Assembly: GCA_964406735.1 (NCBI GenBank)
Contig: CAYOSU010000001.1
Span: forward strand, 1 to 64,000
DNA: 64,000 nt
Reading direction: 5' to 3'
Source: CAYOSU01 sp964406735
GTDB taxonomy: Bacteria; Bacillota; Clostridia; Christensenellales; CAMQZB01
Positions 24,326 through 32,667 of this stretch are shown here, piece by piece (position 1 is the first letter of the stretch; each line of letters opens with the position of its first letter). A program made the position numbers and the translations under genes. The notes beneath the pieces were generated by a model. That model had not been told where the DNA came from. It did not search any database and saw only the letters and a program-made list of their open reading frames with translations.

Positions 24326-26824
24326 TTATTTAACTTCAAGCGTTAAATTTACGTCCTCACAGCCGTTTGCGCTGATCGTAACGCAAATATTTCCCGACGT
24401 TGTTCCTCCGCGTATGACAGCGAGATTTCTGCCGTAAAAGGTAGTGTGAACGTTGTCGGTATATATTTCCTCGGTGCAGGGTGCTGCGTTGCCAAAGCCT
24501 GCCAAAGTGCCGTTGCCCGTGACGTTGACGGTAATCTCTCGGTCGCTTGACGCCAATACCGTGCCGTCATCGGCGACGAGTGCTATCTCAAGGTAGCAAA
24601 GGTCTTGTCCGCAAGCGCAAAGGATGTGCTTGTCGGGAACGACCTCAAGGCGAGTTTTTCCTTCTCCCGTTTTAAGCTCGTCTTTCCCTAAGACGTTGCC
24701 GTTAGCGTCATAAGACACTGCGAGAAGAGTTCCTTTTTCGTAAACAGTTTCAAATTTCGCCTGGCATGCGTTTGTTGCTTTCTTGCCGAGAGAAACACCG
24801 TTTAGGAAAAGCTCTACCATAGGAGCGCGGCAATATACGACGATATCCGCCTTGCGGCCCTCACAGCCCACCCAAGACCAAGAGTGAACGGCGTCCGAAT
24901 AACGCCATGCACTTATGATATGGTTCTCATTGGCGTGAGTCAAAGGCTCGACTCCGATATAAGGTGCGTCTGTAAGTCCATAAACTGCTTTGTTCAGCCA
25001 TACCTCCGGGCGCTGATGCCCGAGAATGTCGATAATACCGCTGCCTGCAAGAAGGAACGGGTATTCTTTGTCTTTAGTTCCTACGCTGTCATAGCAGAAC
25101 GCACCGACTCCTGCTTCTCCGATATAATCCCAGCCCGTCCAGATAAAGTCGCCTAAACTATGCGGACAAGCGGTAACGTGTTGCCAGTTCTCGTATATTT
25201 TTTGCGGCAAAGTCTCCGTTCCGACCGAAATTCTGTCGGGATAATCGACTGCGTCGAGCTCGTAACGTGTTATTGCGTAATTATATCCAGCAATGTCAAG
25301 TGCTGCGTATGCGTTTTCGCTAAGTACTTTTGCAATATCTTGCTTGACGACCGCTTGTTGCGCTTCTTTCATAGTAACCATCATCTGGTTAAAATACTCA
25401 CTGCCGACGAGCTTACCATCCTTTTTTGCGCCTGCGTCTTGCGAAAGCCCGAGAGCCGTTGCTCCTACGTCCGTAGTATCGCTCTGCTGAGGTCTTGCTT
25501 TACTGCTTGCGCCCATTTTTGCAAGCAAAGCTAAACCTTTGGGGTTTTTCGGCTCGGGTTGACGAACGGGATCGTCGGGGTGAGGCTTATAAACGCCAAG
25601 ACCGGCAAAGTGCATGACGTTGAGTGCCATATTAATTCCGCAGGTAACAGGACGGGTGTTGTCTAAGTCGTGGCAAATATCCGCCATCTTTTTTGTGTAT
25701 GCGATACCGCTCGGTTCAGCAGTCTCTGTAACCTCGTTGCCGATAGAATACATAAGAACGGACGGGTGAGAGATGTCTTTGTTTACCATTGCTTCAACGT
25801 CTGTCTTATACCACTCTTCAAAATAGGTGGCGTAGTCAAAGCGGTTTTTATGCTCGTACCACATATCGACGAACTCGTCCATAACATACAAGCCTTCTTT
25901 GTCGCACGCGTCAAGAAGTGCCTTAGATGCGGGATTGTGAGCCATTCGTATAGCGTTAAATCCCGAGTCTTTCAATATTTTCGCACGGCGAAGAGCGGCG
26001 GCAGGGAATTCGCATGCGCCCAAAACGCCGTTGTCGTGGTGTATACAAGCACCTCGTAGCAACGTTTTCTTGCCGTTAATAAATAACCCGTTAACGCTCC
26101 ATTCTCGATGACATATGCCGAAATTTACCGATTGAGAGTCAACGATCGAGTCATTCTCTTCAAGATCAACCGAGCAAGTATAAAGATTAGGTTCTTCTTC
26201 GCTCCAAAGCAAAGCGTTGGGGATCGCTATTTCAACGTCGTTTCCCGTTGCCGTAGCGATAAGAACGCCCTCACGCTCAATGCGAACGAGTGCGTTTCCG
26301 CCTGTTGCTTCGGTTTTTACTCGTATAACGGCAGGGCTGAATGATTTGGTGAATACCTTGATTCCGTCGATATTGACGTGCGTTTTGCTTCCGACGTGAA
26401 GCCATACGGGACGATAGATGCCGCTTCCCGAATACCAACGTGTGTTAGGCTCGCCGCTGTTATCTGCTATTACCGTAATGGTGTTTTCCTCGCCAAAACG
26501 CAATTTGTCGCTTAAGTCCACCTCAAAGCCCGTGTAGCCGTAAGGATGGAAATAAAGCTCCTCGCCGTTTAGAAGAATTGTCGCACGTTGATATACGCCC
26601 TCGAATTCAAGGATGACAGCATTGCCATTCCATTCAACGGGTGCAACGAATTTTTTGGAGTAGACGTACTTGCCACCGGGGAAATAGCCCGTATTTTTAC
26701 CGTTGGGACAGTTTGCGTCTCGTTTTTCCCAAAGCATAGCGTCGTGAGGAAGAGCAACTTCCGTTTGTGCATCGATGCCGTGCTTTGAAAAGAGCCAGCC
26801 CTGATTAAAGTCGATTTTTTTCAT
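24326..26824 (-). CDS. Glycoside hydrolase family 2 (beta-galactosidase-like)
   Basis: 832-aa multi-domain enzyme: sugar-binding jelly roll (1-150, with LPHDAML and YQRATILLNGE), immunoglobulin-like domain (150-240), TIM barrel (240-570) and C-terminal beta domains (570-832). Catalytic residues are visible: acid/base E364 in MYSIGNEVTE and a nucleophile candidate E537 in ISVGTETLPQ. The layout matches short beta-galactosidases of gut bacteria, although glucuronidase or mannosidase activity cannot be excluded. There is no signal peptide. An AGGGGG site precedes the ATG. A long palindrome covers the promoter (26873-26900). Released galactose could enter the galK/galE route encoded at 44.4-46.8 kb. 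Confidence 0.86.
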   Translation of the reverse strand: MKKIDFNQGWLFSKHGIDAQTEVALPHDAMLWEKRDANCPNGKNTGYFPGGKYVYSKKFVAPVEWNGNAVILEFEGVYQRATILLNGEELYFHPYGYTGFEVDLSDKLRFGEENTITVIADNSGEPNTRWYSGSGIYRPVWLHVGSKTHVNIDGIKVFTKSFSPAVIRVKTEATGGNALVRIEREGVLIATATGNDVEIAIPNALLWSEEEPNLYTCSVDLEENDSIVDSQSVNFGICHREWSVNGLFINGKKTLLRGACIHHDNGVLGACEFPAAALRRAKILKDSGFNAIRMAHNPASKALLDACDKEGLYVMDEFVDMWYEHKNRFDYATYFEEWYKTDVEAMVNKDISHPSVLMYSIGNEVTETAEPSGIAYTKKMADICHDLDNTRPVTCGINMALNVMHFAGLGVYKPHPDDPVRQPEPKNPKGLALLAKMGASSKARPQQSDTTDVGATALGLSQDAGAKKDGKLVGSEYFNQMMVTMKEAQQAVVKQDIAKVLSENAYAALDIAGYNYAITRYELDAVDYPDRISVGTETLPQKIYENWQHVTACPHSLGDFIWTGWDYIGEAGVGAFCYDSVGTKDKEYPFLLAGSGIIDILGHQRPEVWLNKAVYGLTDAPYIGVEPLTHANENHIISAWRYSDAVHSWSWVGCEGRKADIVVYCRAPMVELFLNGVSLGKKATNACQAKFETVYEKGTLLAVSYDANGNVLGKDELKTGEGKTRLEVVPDKHILCACGQDLCYLEIALVADDGTVLASSDREITVNVTGNGTLAGFGNAAPCTEEIYTDNVHTTFYGRNLAVIRGGTTSGNICVTISANGCEDVNLTLEVK

Positions 26825-26858
26825 ATTACCCCCTAAAAAGTCAATAATATTCTTTAAT

Positions 26859-26888
26859 ATTATAACAAAAAGACTTCACAAAACGCAA
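26859..26888 (-). promoter_or_regulatory. Promoter of the GH2 gene
   Basis: On the minus strand, -35 TTGCGT (26883-26888), 18-bp spacer, -10 TATAAT (26859-26864). The -35 sits in the centre of the palindrome at 26873-26900. Confidence 0.5.
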
Positions 26889-26900
26889 ATTTTGTGAAGT
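26873..26900. promoter_or_regulatory. Palindromic operator candidate over the GH2 promoter
   Basis: Perfect 11-bp arms ACTTCACAAAA and TTTTGTGAAGT separated by CGCAAA, centred on the -35 box. It closely resembles the palindrome in front of the GH3 gene (50054-50073), sharing the CACAA...GCAAAT...TTGTG core. Confidence 0.6.
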
Positions 26901-26941
26901 TCTAAAATTGCTCAATATTTTATATGTGCGCACAACAATAA

Positions 26942-26972
26942 AAAAAGAACGAAGTAAAACTTCGTTCTTTTT
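26942..26972 (-). terminator. Terminator of tRNA-Arg
   Basis: AAAAAGAACGAAG and CTTCGTTCTTTTT form a 13-bp stem with a 5-nt loop, directly after the tRNA CCA end on the minus strand, with A/T tracts on both sides. Confidence 0.85.
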
Positions 26973-27046
26973 GGCACCCCCAGCGGGAATCGAACCCACA
27001 ACTAGCCCTTAGGAGGGGCTTGTTATATCCATTTAACTATGGAGGC
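26972..27046 (-). tRNA. tRNA-Arg (anticodon CCT), CCA encoded
   Basis: On the minus strand the acceptor GCCTCCA pairs with TGGGGGT (two G-T pairs), anticodon stem AGCCC/GGGCT with loop CTCCTAA gives CCT (reads AGG), T arm GTGGG/CCCGC (one wobble), discriminator G, then encoded CCA. It lies 54 bp after the small membrane-protein gene on the same strand and may be co-transcribed with it. Confidence 0.93.
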
Positions 27047-27100
27047 ATAGTTGGAATTATCTCTTAATAATTAAACCGGTATTAAATTGGTAAGGTGCGA

Positions 27101-27418
27101 TTATTTGTCCTCTTCGTTATTTTCTATCTCTACTTTGCTTGCCATTTCGATCTCCTCTGCAGAGGGAAAAAGCGAGTAGTTCGAGCCTTTTTTCGTCTTG
27201 GTTTCTTTTTCTTCAGCCGTTGCATTATTCAAAGGCTTTTTGGTGTCGAGTATCTTCAAAATAAACGCATAAACAGAGACGGTTACGGCAAAAAGGACGA
27301 TGCAAACATAAACGACGTAGTTTGCCAACGCTTCGACCTTTGCACAAACAGCTATTCCCAACAAGATTGAAAACAGTGTGATTATTAAAAGCGCAACGCT
27401 TTTTATCTCTCTCTTCAA
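27101..27418 (-). CDS. Small two-helix membrane protein of unknown function
   Basis: About 105 aa: a basic start (KREIKS), two hydrophobic helices (about 6-26 and 31-53), then a charged tail rich in Lys and Glu ending ENNEEDK. No family recognised. The open frame begins with GTG at 27463 (MRCKSCNKLLF), but a good promoter (-10 at 27467-27472) would place transcription start at or just after that GTG, leaving no leader; the TTG at 27418 has GGAG 7 nt upstream and is my choice. The frame is real by its amphipathic layout and codon use. A 17-bp palindrome sits at the transcription start, so it is probably tightly regulated. Confidence 0.55.
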   Translation of the reverse strand: MKREIKSVALLIITLFSILLGIAVCAKVEALANYVVYVCIVLFAVTVSVYAFILKILDTKKPLNNATAEEKETKTKKGSNYSLFPSAEEIEMASKVEIENNEEDK

Positions 27419-27442
27419 TGCGACGCTCCGAAAAAGTAGTTT

Positions 27443-27459
27443 GTTGCAAGACTTGCAAC
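27443..27459. promoter_or_regulatory. Palindrome at the transcription start of the small membrane-protein gene
   Basis: Perfect GTTGCAAG-A-CTTGCAAC, lying at about +1 to +17 relative to the promoter at 27467-27495. It shares GTTGCA half-sites with the palindrome in front of the GH20 gene (7637-7654). Confidence 0.55.
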
Positions 27460-27466
27460 GCACACA

Positions 27467-27495
27467 ATTATATCACAGAAAAACCGATAATGCAA
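27467..27495 (-). promoter_or_regulatory. Promoter of the small membrane-protein gene
   Basis: On the minus strand, -35 TTGCAT (27490-27495), 17-bp spacer, -10 TATAAT (27467-27472). Confidence 0.65.
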
Positions 27496-27534
27496 CTTAA
27501 ATAAAGAAATCTTTTGATAATCCCGTCAAAGAAG

Positions 27535-28737
27535 TTATCTCATAAGCTTTCTATATATAGCCTCAAACGCCGCTTTGTCGAATATCTTTGGTACGGGATA
27601 AAGCGGATTTCCCTCTTTTATAGCATGCGATGCCATTTCGGGGATGTCATCTTCATTTATTTCAGAAAAGCCGTCTTTTATGTTCATCGAGGCGTTCATA
27701 TCGCGTATCCAGTCGATAAACTTTTGCGCCTTGACTTCCTGACTGTCGTTTACGTTTGTAATTTCAATAAGGTCCGCAAGCTCGGCAAGCTTTTTATGAG
27801 CATTTTCTCCGTATGTTTCGAAGACGTAAGGCATAACGACGGCGTTGGCAAGGCCGTGCGGTATATGATATTTTCCGCCGAGCGAGTGTGCGATAGCGTG
27901 AACGTAGCCGACGTAAGCCCTCGTAAAGGCAAGCCCGGCAAGGAATGATGCGTGTTGCATATTCTCCCTTGCTTCGATGTTTTCTCCGTCGTCGTAGGCT
28001 TTTTTGAGGTTGTTTTTGATAAGAACGATTGCCTCTTTAGCGTTTTGCTTGGTGCTTTTCGTATTTGCTCTGCCGATATACGCTTCAACTGCGTGGCAAA
28101 GAGCGTCCATGCCTGTCGTAGAGGTGATATGAGGCGGCAATTTTACTGTCAAAAGCGGGTCTAAAACGGCGATGTCGGGGATAAGAGAAGGATCGTTGAT
28201 GGCATACTTAAAGTTTTTGTCGCTGTCCGTTATAACTGCTGCAAGAGTGGTCTCACTGCCCGTTCCCGAGGTCGTCGGTACGGCGTAAAGCGTCGGAGTC
28301 TTTTTCATTATTTTCAGTACGCCGCCCATTTTTTGCAGAGACTTGTTGGGCTTAGCAACCCTTGCGCCGACTGCCTTGGCGAGGTCCATCGGAGAGCCAC
28401 CGCCTACGGCGATTATTGCCTCGCCACCGCTTTCGTTGTATACCTTTAATGCTGCTTCGACGTTATGTATCGTAGGGTTTGGTACTACTTCGTCAAAAAG
28501 TGCATATGCTACGTTCTCGTTTTTGAGAGATTCAAATAAAGGATCTAACATATTGAGGCTCATAAGACCTTTGTCTGTAACGATCAAAACGGTCTTAAAG
28601 CCGTCGTTCTTTATCTTTTTCGGGAGTTCGGAAAAAGCCCCTTTGCCACTGAGGAGAGTTGGTGTTCTCCAAGGCAGGAAGAACATAGCGACGTACATTA
28701 CCGATTGATATATTCTGCAAAGCAATACGTTTTTCAT
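27535..28737 (-). CDS. Iron-containing alcohol dehydrogenase
   Basis: 400-aa NAD(P)-dependent dehydrogenase of the group III family. The cofactor-binding motif AVGGGSPMDLAKAVG (about residues 90-104) and TTSGTGSETT near 140 are diagnostic. Metal-binding residues are in PDIAVLDP, HAVEAYIG (about 200-207), HAIAHSLGGKYHIPHG (about 265-280), where the His residues ligate Fe2+ or Zn2+. It should reduce an aldehyde to an alcohol to recycle NADH in fermentation, or act on a polyol. The ATG at 28737 has GAGGT 8 nt upstream; a GTG 9 nt earlier is out-placed. A palindrome sits at the promoter start. Confidence 0.9.
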   Translation of the reverse strand: MKNVLLCRIYQSVMYVAMFFLPWRTPTLLSGKGAFSELPKKIKNDGFKTVLIVTDKGLMSLNMLDPLFESLKNENVAYALFDEVVPNPTIHNVEAALKVYNESGGEAIIAVGGGSPMDLAKAVGARVAKPNKSLQKMGGVLKIMKKTPTLYAVPTTSGTGSETTLAAVITDSDKNFKYAINDPSLIPDIAVLDPLLTVKLPPHITSTTGMDALCHAVEAYIGRANTKSTKQNAKEAIVLIKNNLKKAYDDGENIEARENMQHASFLAGLAFTRAYVGYVHAIAHSLGGKYHIPHGLANAVVMPYVFETYGENAHKKLAELADLIEITNVNDSQEVKAQKFIDWIRDMNASMNIKDGFSEINEDDIPEMASHAIKEGNPLYPVPKIFDKAAFEAIYRKLMR

Positions 28738-28775
28738 AAAAAACACCTCAAAACGCCGAAGAATTAAATTTATTT

Positions 28776-28791
28776 GTTGATGTTAATCAAC
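28776..28791. promoter_or_regulatory. Operator candidate of the iron alcohol dehydrogenase gene
   Basis: Perfect inverted repeat GTTGAT-GTTA-ATCAAC, at about +1 to +16 relative to the promoter at 28799-28827. Confidence 0.5.
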
Positions 28792-28798
28792 CTAATAG

Positions 28799-28827
28799 AT
28801 TATAGCACAAAACGCTGTTTATTACAA
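28799..28827 (-). promoter_or_regulatory. Promoter of the iron alcohol dehydrogenase gene
   Basis: On the minus strand, -35 TTGTAA (28822-28827), 17-bp spacer, -10 TATAAT (28799-28804). Confidence 0.6.
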
Positions 28828-28965
28828 TAAGGTTTTCGCACTATAAATAGGGATTGCAATAAGAGAGTTTTTCGAAAAATATAGCTTCTATGAAACGGAT
28901 AAGCGGATTATCATATCAAAATTACAATAAAACTTCAAGCCGTTTTAATTCGGTGAAAATATTAT

Positions 28966-29001
28966 GTAAAAAATCAGCAGAAAGAAAAGCCCTTCTGCTG
29001 A
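28966..29001 (-). terminator. Terminator of radC-gltX
   Basis: TCAGCAGAA (28974-28982) pairs with TTCTGCTGA (28993-29001); a run of six T follows on the minus strand. It lies 27 bp beyond the gltX stop. Confidence 0.8.
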
Positions 29002-29027
29002 AATTTGTAAGCAATATTATATCAAAA

Positions 29028-30458
29028 TTAAAGTCTTGCAAGCGTTGCGGACAGTCTTTCGAGAGTCTTTTCCTTGCCGATGAGCATTGCCATCTCGGTT
29101 GCACCGCCGGGAGTGCTCTGAAGTCCCGTAATAGCAATTCTGAACGCCCACAAAACTTGGCTGTTCTTCATGCCGAGTTTCTCAACCGTGCCAATAAGGG
29201 TCGCATGAACGGTCTCCTCGACCCATTCAACGTCCTTGAGTGCGTCGATAAGAACGGGAAGAACTGTCTTTGCGATGTCCTTGTCGCATTTCATCTTCTT
29301 GTGAACGAAAAGCTCGAGGTCGAAGTCGCCGTAGGTTGCAAGCGGATCCATCTTCTCAGCGATCTCCGTAAGCACCTCAACACGCGTTTTCATAAGCTTA
29401 GCAACGTATCTGTCGTCGAAAAGTCCTGCAACGGCGGTCTTGTCGATAAAGGGTTTAGCAAGCTCAAAGAACTCTTCCTCTGACATTTCCTTGAAATATT
29501 CACCGTTGAGCCAGCGAAGCTTTTTCTCGTCAAAAATTGCAGGGTGTTTGCTTATGCCCTCGATAGAGAAGTATTCTTTAAGCTCCTCAAAGGAGAATTT
29601 TTCTCTGTCCATCTTGGGCGACCAGCCGAGAAGTGCGATATAGTTGACGATAGCGTCCTTAATAAAGCCCTTGTTGATGAAATCTGCATAAGAAGCGTCT
29701 CCATTCCTCTTGGAGAGCTTTTCCTTGCTGTTTTTCATAATAGGTGGCATATGGATGTACTTAGGTCTTTCCCAGCCGTATGTGTCGTACATAAGGTTGT
29801 ATTTAGGGGTAGAGGAAAGGTACTCCGTTCCTCTCATAACGTGAGTTATTCCCATAAGGTGGTCGTCGATGACGTTTGCGAAGTTATAAGTCGGCATACC
29901 GTCTGACTTGATGAGGATGTTGTCCTCCATGTCCTTATAATCGAACTCGACGTCGCCGAATACTTCGTCGTGATAACCGCATTTGCCCTCCGCAGGTATG
30001 TTCTGTCTTATTACGAACGGAACGCCATTTCTGAGGTTCTCCTCGACCTCTTCCTTTGAAAGGTGGAGGCATTTTTTGTCGTATTTTCTCTGTCCGTTTT
30101 CGTCGGTAAGAGATTCAAGGCGTTCCTTGGTGCAGAAGCAATAGTATGCGCCGCCAAGCTCAACGAGCTTTTTAGCATACTCCATATAAAGATCCTTTCT
30201 TTCGCTCTGGATATAAGGACCGAAATTGCCGCCTACGTCAGGACCTTCGTCCCAGATAAGCCCCGTTTCACGAAGGGTAGAGTAAATAAGATCGACTGCA
30301 CCGTCAACGTAACGTCCCTGATCGGTGTCCTCGATACGAAGAATGAAATCCCCGTCGTATTTTTTTGCGCATAAATATGCGTAAAGTGCGGTGCGAAGAC
30401 CGCCGATATGCAAAAATCCCGTAGGGCTTGGTGCAAATCTTGTTCTGACTTTATTCAT
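29028..30458 (-). CDS. gltX: Glutamyl-tRNA synthetase
   Basis: 476-aa class I aminoacyl-tRNA synthetase charging tRNA-Glu (and probably tRNA-Gln, as in most Firmicutes). HIGH-type motif in APSPTGFLHIGGLRTALY (about 8-25) and the KMSKS-type motif in KEKLSKRNGD (about 243-252) are present, as is DFILRIEDTDQGRYV, the family's conserved glutamate-site block. The C-terminal anticodon-binding domain follows. Its ATG lies inside the last codons of radC (8-nt overlap), with the AGGAGG ribosome site within radC, so translation of the two is coupled. Confidence 0.96.
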   Translation of the reverse strand: MNKVRTRFAPSPTGFLHIGGLRTALYAYLCAKKYDGDFILRIEDTDQGRYVDGAVDLIYSTLRETGLIWDEGPDVGGNFGPYIQSERKDLYMEYAKKLVELGGAYYCFCTKERLESLTDENGQRKYDKKCLHLSKEEVEENLRNGVPFVIRQNIPAEGKCGYHDEVFGDVEFDYKDMEDNILIKSDGMPTYNFANVIDDHLMGITHVMRGTEYLSSTPKYNLMYDTYGWERPKYIHMPPIMKNSKEKLSKRNGDASYADFINKGFIKDAIVNYIALLGWSPKMDREKFSFEELKEYFSIEGISKHPAIFDEKKLRWLNGEYFKEMSEEEFFELAKPFIDKTAVAGLFDDRYVAKLMKTRVEVLTEIAEKMDPLATYGDFDLELFVHKKMKCDKDIAKTVLPVLIDALKDVEWVEETVHATLIGTVEKLGMKNSQVLWAFRIAITGLQSTPGGATEMAMLIGKEKTLERLSATLARL

Positions 30459-31212
30459 TAAATCCTCCTAAATCGCAGCTATCCGCAACGATTATATTGT
30501 TAGCTTTTTCAATGCTTCTTCTGATAAGCTCGAGCTCGCCGCCGTTCCTGAATGAATAGCAACCGCCGTCTTTTGTGAATATCATATGCTCGCATACGCT
30601 GATATTGAATGTAAGGTGTATGGCAGAGAAGTACCGTTGGGTGAATGCAATGTCGTTTTGCGACGGCTTGCATATTCCGGACGGATGATTGTGTGCAAAG
30701 ACGACCGCAGACGGCTCAAGTGACGCTATCGCAACCATGACCTCGCTCATATCGACGTATACTTTGTCTGTTATAGGCGAAGCCATGACGATATGACGCA
30801 AAAGGGTTTTGTTTCCGTCGAGCAAAAGGACGTGGAATTCCTCCCTTGACTTTGCGGAGAAAAACTCTTGCAGGTACTCTCTTATCGCGCCGAGAGAACC
30901 TAAGTAGATTCCTTCCTTGAACTGACGGTTAGAAAACACCTTAGCAACGTGTTCAAAAGATTTTAAGTAAAGCGCCGCCGTCTCGCCGATGCCGTGTATG
31001 GCGGTAAGCTCTGGTATGCTTGCTTCGAACACCTCTTCAAAGCCGCCGAAAGCGGCAATAAGCCTGTGTGCCAAGGCGTTGGTATCTCCCTGTGCGATAC
31101 ACCCGAATAGTATATATTCGAGCACCTCATGCGGAAAAAGAGAGTCAAAACCGTTTTTAAGGATGCGCTCTCTCATGCGTTTTCTGTGACCGATATGTGT
31201 TTGATCTGACAA
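30451..31212 (-). CDS. radC: RadC-family JAB/MPN protein
   Basis: About 253 aa. N-terminal helix-hairpin-helix region with ELTAIHGIGETAALYLKS (about 70-87) and a C-terminal JAMM metalloprotease fold with HNHPSG near residue 191 followed by an Asp ten residues on (KPSQNDIAF), the zinc-binding set. Despite the name, a role in DNA repair is unproven in this family. The start is uncertain: ATG at 31245 has no ribosome site and would sit only about 9 nt from the predicted transcript start, whereas TTG at 31212 has AAGGTG 6 nt upstream, so I chose it. It overlaps gltX by 8 nt. Confidence 0.85.
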   Translation of the reverse strand: MSDQTHIGHRKRMRERILKNGFDSLFPHEVLEYILFGCIAQGDTNALAHRLIAAFGGFEEVFEASIPELTAIHGIGETAALYLKSFEHVAKVFSNRQFKEGIYLGSLGAIREYLQEFFSAKSREEFHVLLLDGNKTLLRHIVMASPITDKVYVDMSEVMVAIASLEPSAVVFAHNHPSGICKPSQNDIAFTQRYFSAIHLTFNISVCEHMIFTKDGGCYSFRNGGELELIRRSIEKANNIIVADSCDLGGFNE

Positions 31213-31248
31213 AATATTCACCTTTTCAAATATTATTGGCCGCATTTT

Positions 31249-31278
31249 TGTTGCTTTATTATTTTAATGCGGTATAAT
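31249..31278 (+). promoter_or_regulatory. Promoter of the M20 dipeptidase gene
   Basis: -35 TTGTTG (31249-31254), 18-bp spacer, -10 TATAAT (31273-31278). It overlaps the divergent radC promoter face to face. Confidence 0.55.
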
Positions 31279-31290
31279 ATTATTTGTCAA
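31261..31290 (-). promoter_or_regulatory. Promoter of radC-gltX
   Basis: On the minus strand, -35 TTGACA (31285-31290), 18-bp spacer, -10 TAAAAT (31261-31266). Confidence 0.65.
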
Positions 31291-31319
31291 TATTTTTTGC
31301 TTCAAAAGGTGAGGTAATT

Positions 31320-32636
31320 ATGAAAAATTATAAGAAAGAGTCCTTAGAGACCCTAAAAGAGATAGTAAGCTACAATACCGTTCGCAGTGAAGCGAGCGAG
31401 GGTATGCCGTTTGGCGAAACGAACAAAAAATGCTTAACGAGGTTCTTGGAGATTGCAAAAGGCTTGGGCTTCGACGTAAAAGACGTCGACGGCTATGCTG
31501 GCCACGTAGAATGGAAAGGAAAGAGCGAGGGTCTTGTCGGAATACTCGGACACCTTGACGTCGTTCCTGCAGGCGAGGGCTGGTCGCACGACCCGTTTGG
31601 GTGCGAGATAGAGGACGGTTATATGTATGGTCGTGGCGTTCTTGACGATAAAGGCCCTGTCGTATCATGCCTTTACGCAATGAAAGAGCTTCTCGACGAG
31701 GGTTACGTCCCCGAAAAGACAATAAGGCTTATCGTCGGTTGCAACGAAGAAAACGGAAGCACTTGCGTTGAGCATTATTTCAAAAAGGAAGAAATGCCCG
31801 ACATCGGTTTTTCTCCCGACGGAGAATTCCCCTGCATTCATTGCGAAAAAGGTATAGCCTGGATAACGGTAACGATTCCCGACGAGTTCGGGAGCTTCAA
31901 AGCGCTTAGTGGCGGAGAAAAGACCAATATGGTTGCGGCAAAAGCAACGTGCAAATATGTAGGCGCACTTCCCGCATCGTGGTTTGAAGAAAGAGGCGTA
32001 GAGGTCGTCGAAAACGGAGACTTGCTCGAGCTTACGTTCATCGGAAAGAACGGACACGGATCTACTCCGTGGGTGGGAGACAACGCCGTATGGAAGATGT
32101 TCAAGGTAATGACCGAAGCTGAGGACAACGCCCTTTCAAAATATGTTTACGACAATTTCTGTCAGGATTATTACGGGAAAGCAAGCGGAATTTTTGCCGA
32201 GGACGAGAAATCGGGCGGACTTTCAGAAAACTTGGGTACTATCTCTACCGAAAACGGCGAGGTAACACTCTCGCTTGATATAAGATACCCGACAGCAACG
32301 AGCGTAGAGAAGATAATTGCGACGTTTAGCGAAAGAGCAGACGGCAAAGCTAGATTTAACGTCGTCAACAGTCAGGATGCGCTTTTTGCAGACGCCGACG
32401 GCTATCTTGTCAAGACGTTGATGTCGATATATCGCAAGCATACAGGAAGCACAACGCCCTCTCTCATAATAGGCGGCGGAACGTATGCAAGGGAGATGAA
32501 GTACGGCGTGGCGTTCGGTCCTACTATGGAGGGCGAAGAGCCGACCATTCATATGCCTGACGAAAGACTCAAGCTTTCAAATTACGAGACCTTCTACGAT
32601 ATTTATAAGGAAGCTATCGCAGAGCTTGCAAAATAA
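31320..32636 (+). CDS. M20 family dipeptidase (PepV-like)
   Basis: 438-aa zinc metallopeptidase, cytoplasmic. Metal-site blocks appear in order: GILGHLDVVPAGEGW (about 77-91, His and Asp ligands), MYGRGVLDDKGP (about 104-115, bridging Asp), VGCNEENGS (about 142-150, catalytic Glu pair) and FSPDGEFP near 166. A lid domain (about 185-320) is inserted in the catalytic domain as in PepV. It should cleave dipeptides taken up from outside. An AGGTGAGGT site precedes the ATG. The stop is 31 bp from the following MFS gene. Confidence 0.9.
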   Translation: MKNYKKESLETLKEIVSYNTVRSEASEGMPFGETNKKCLTRFLEIAKGLGFDVKDVDGYAGHVEWKGKSEGLVGILGHLDVVPAGEGWSHDPFGCEIEDGYMYGRGVLDDKGPVVSCLYAMKELLDEGYVPEKTIRLIVGCNEENGSTCVEHYFKKEEMPDIGFSPDGEFPCIHCEKGIAWITVTIPDEFGSFKALSGGEKTNMVAAKATCKYVGALPASWFEERGVEVVENGDLLELTFIGKNGHGSTPWVGDNAVWKMFKVMTEAEDNALSKYVYDNFCQDYYGKASGIFAEDEKSGGLSENLGTISTENGEVTLSLDIRYPTATSVEKIIATFSERADGKARFNVVNSQDALFADADGYLVKTLMSIYRKHTGSTTPSLIIGGGTYAREMKYGVAFGPTMEGEEPTIHMPDERLKLSNYETFYDIYKEAIAELAK

Positions 32637-32667
32637 AGAAAACGGTAAATTACGATAAAATACACTT

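Noticed and set aside
27461..27463. GTG start of the small membrane protein (MRCKSCNKL)
   Set aside because: It is 4 nt after the predicted -10 box and has no Shine-Dalgarno; TTG at 27418 fits better. The C-x2-C start is tempting, so this is not excluded.
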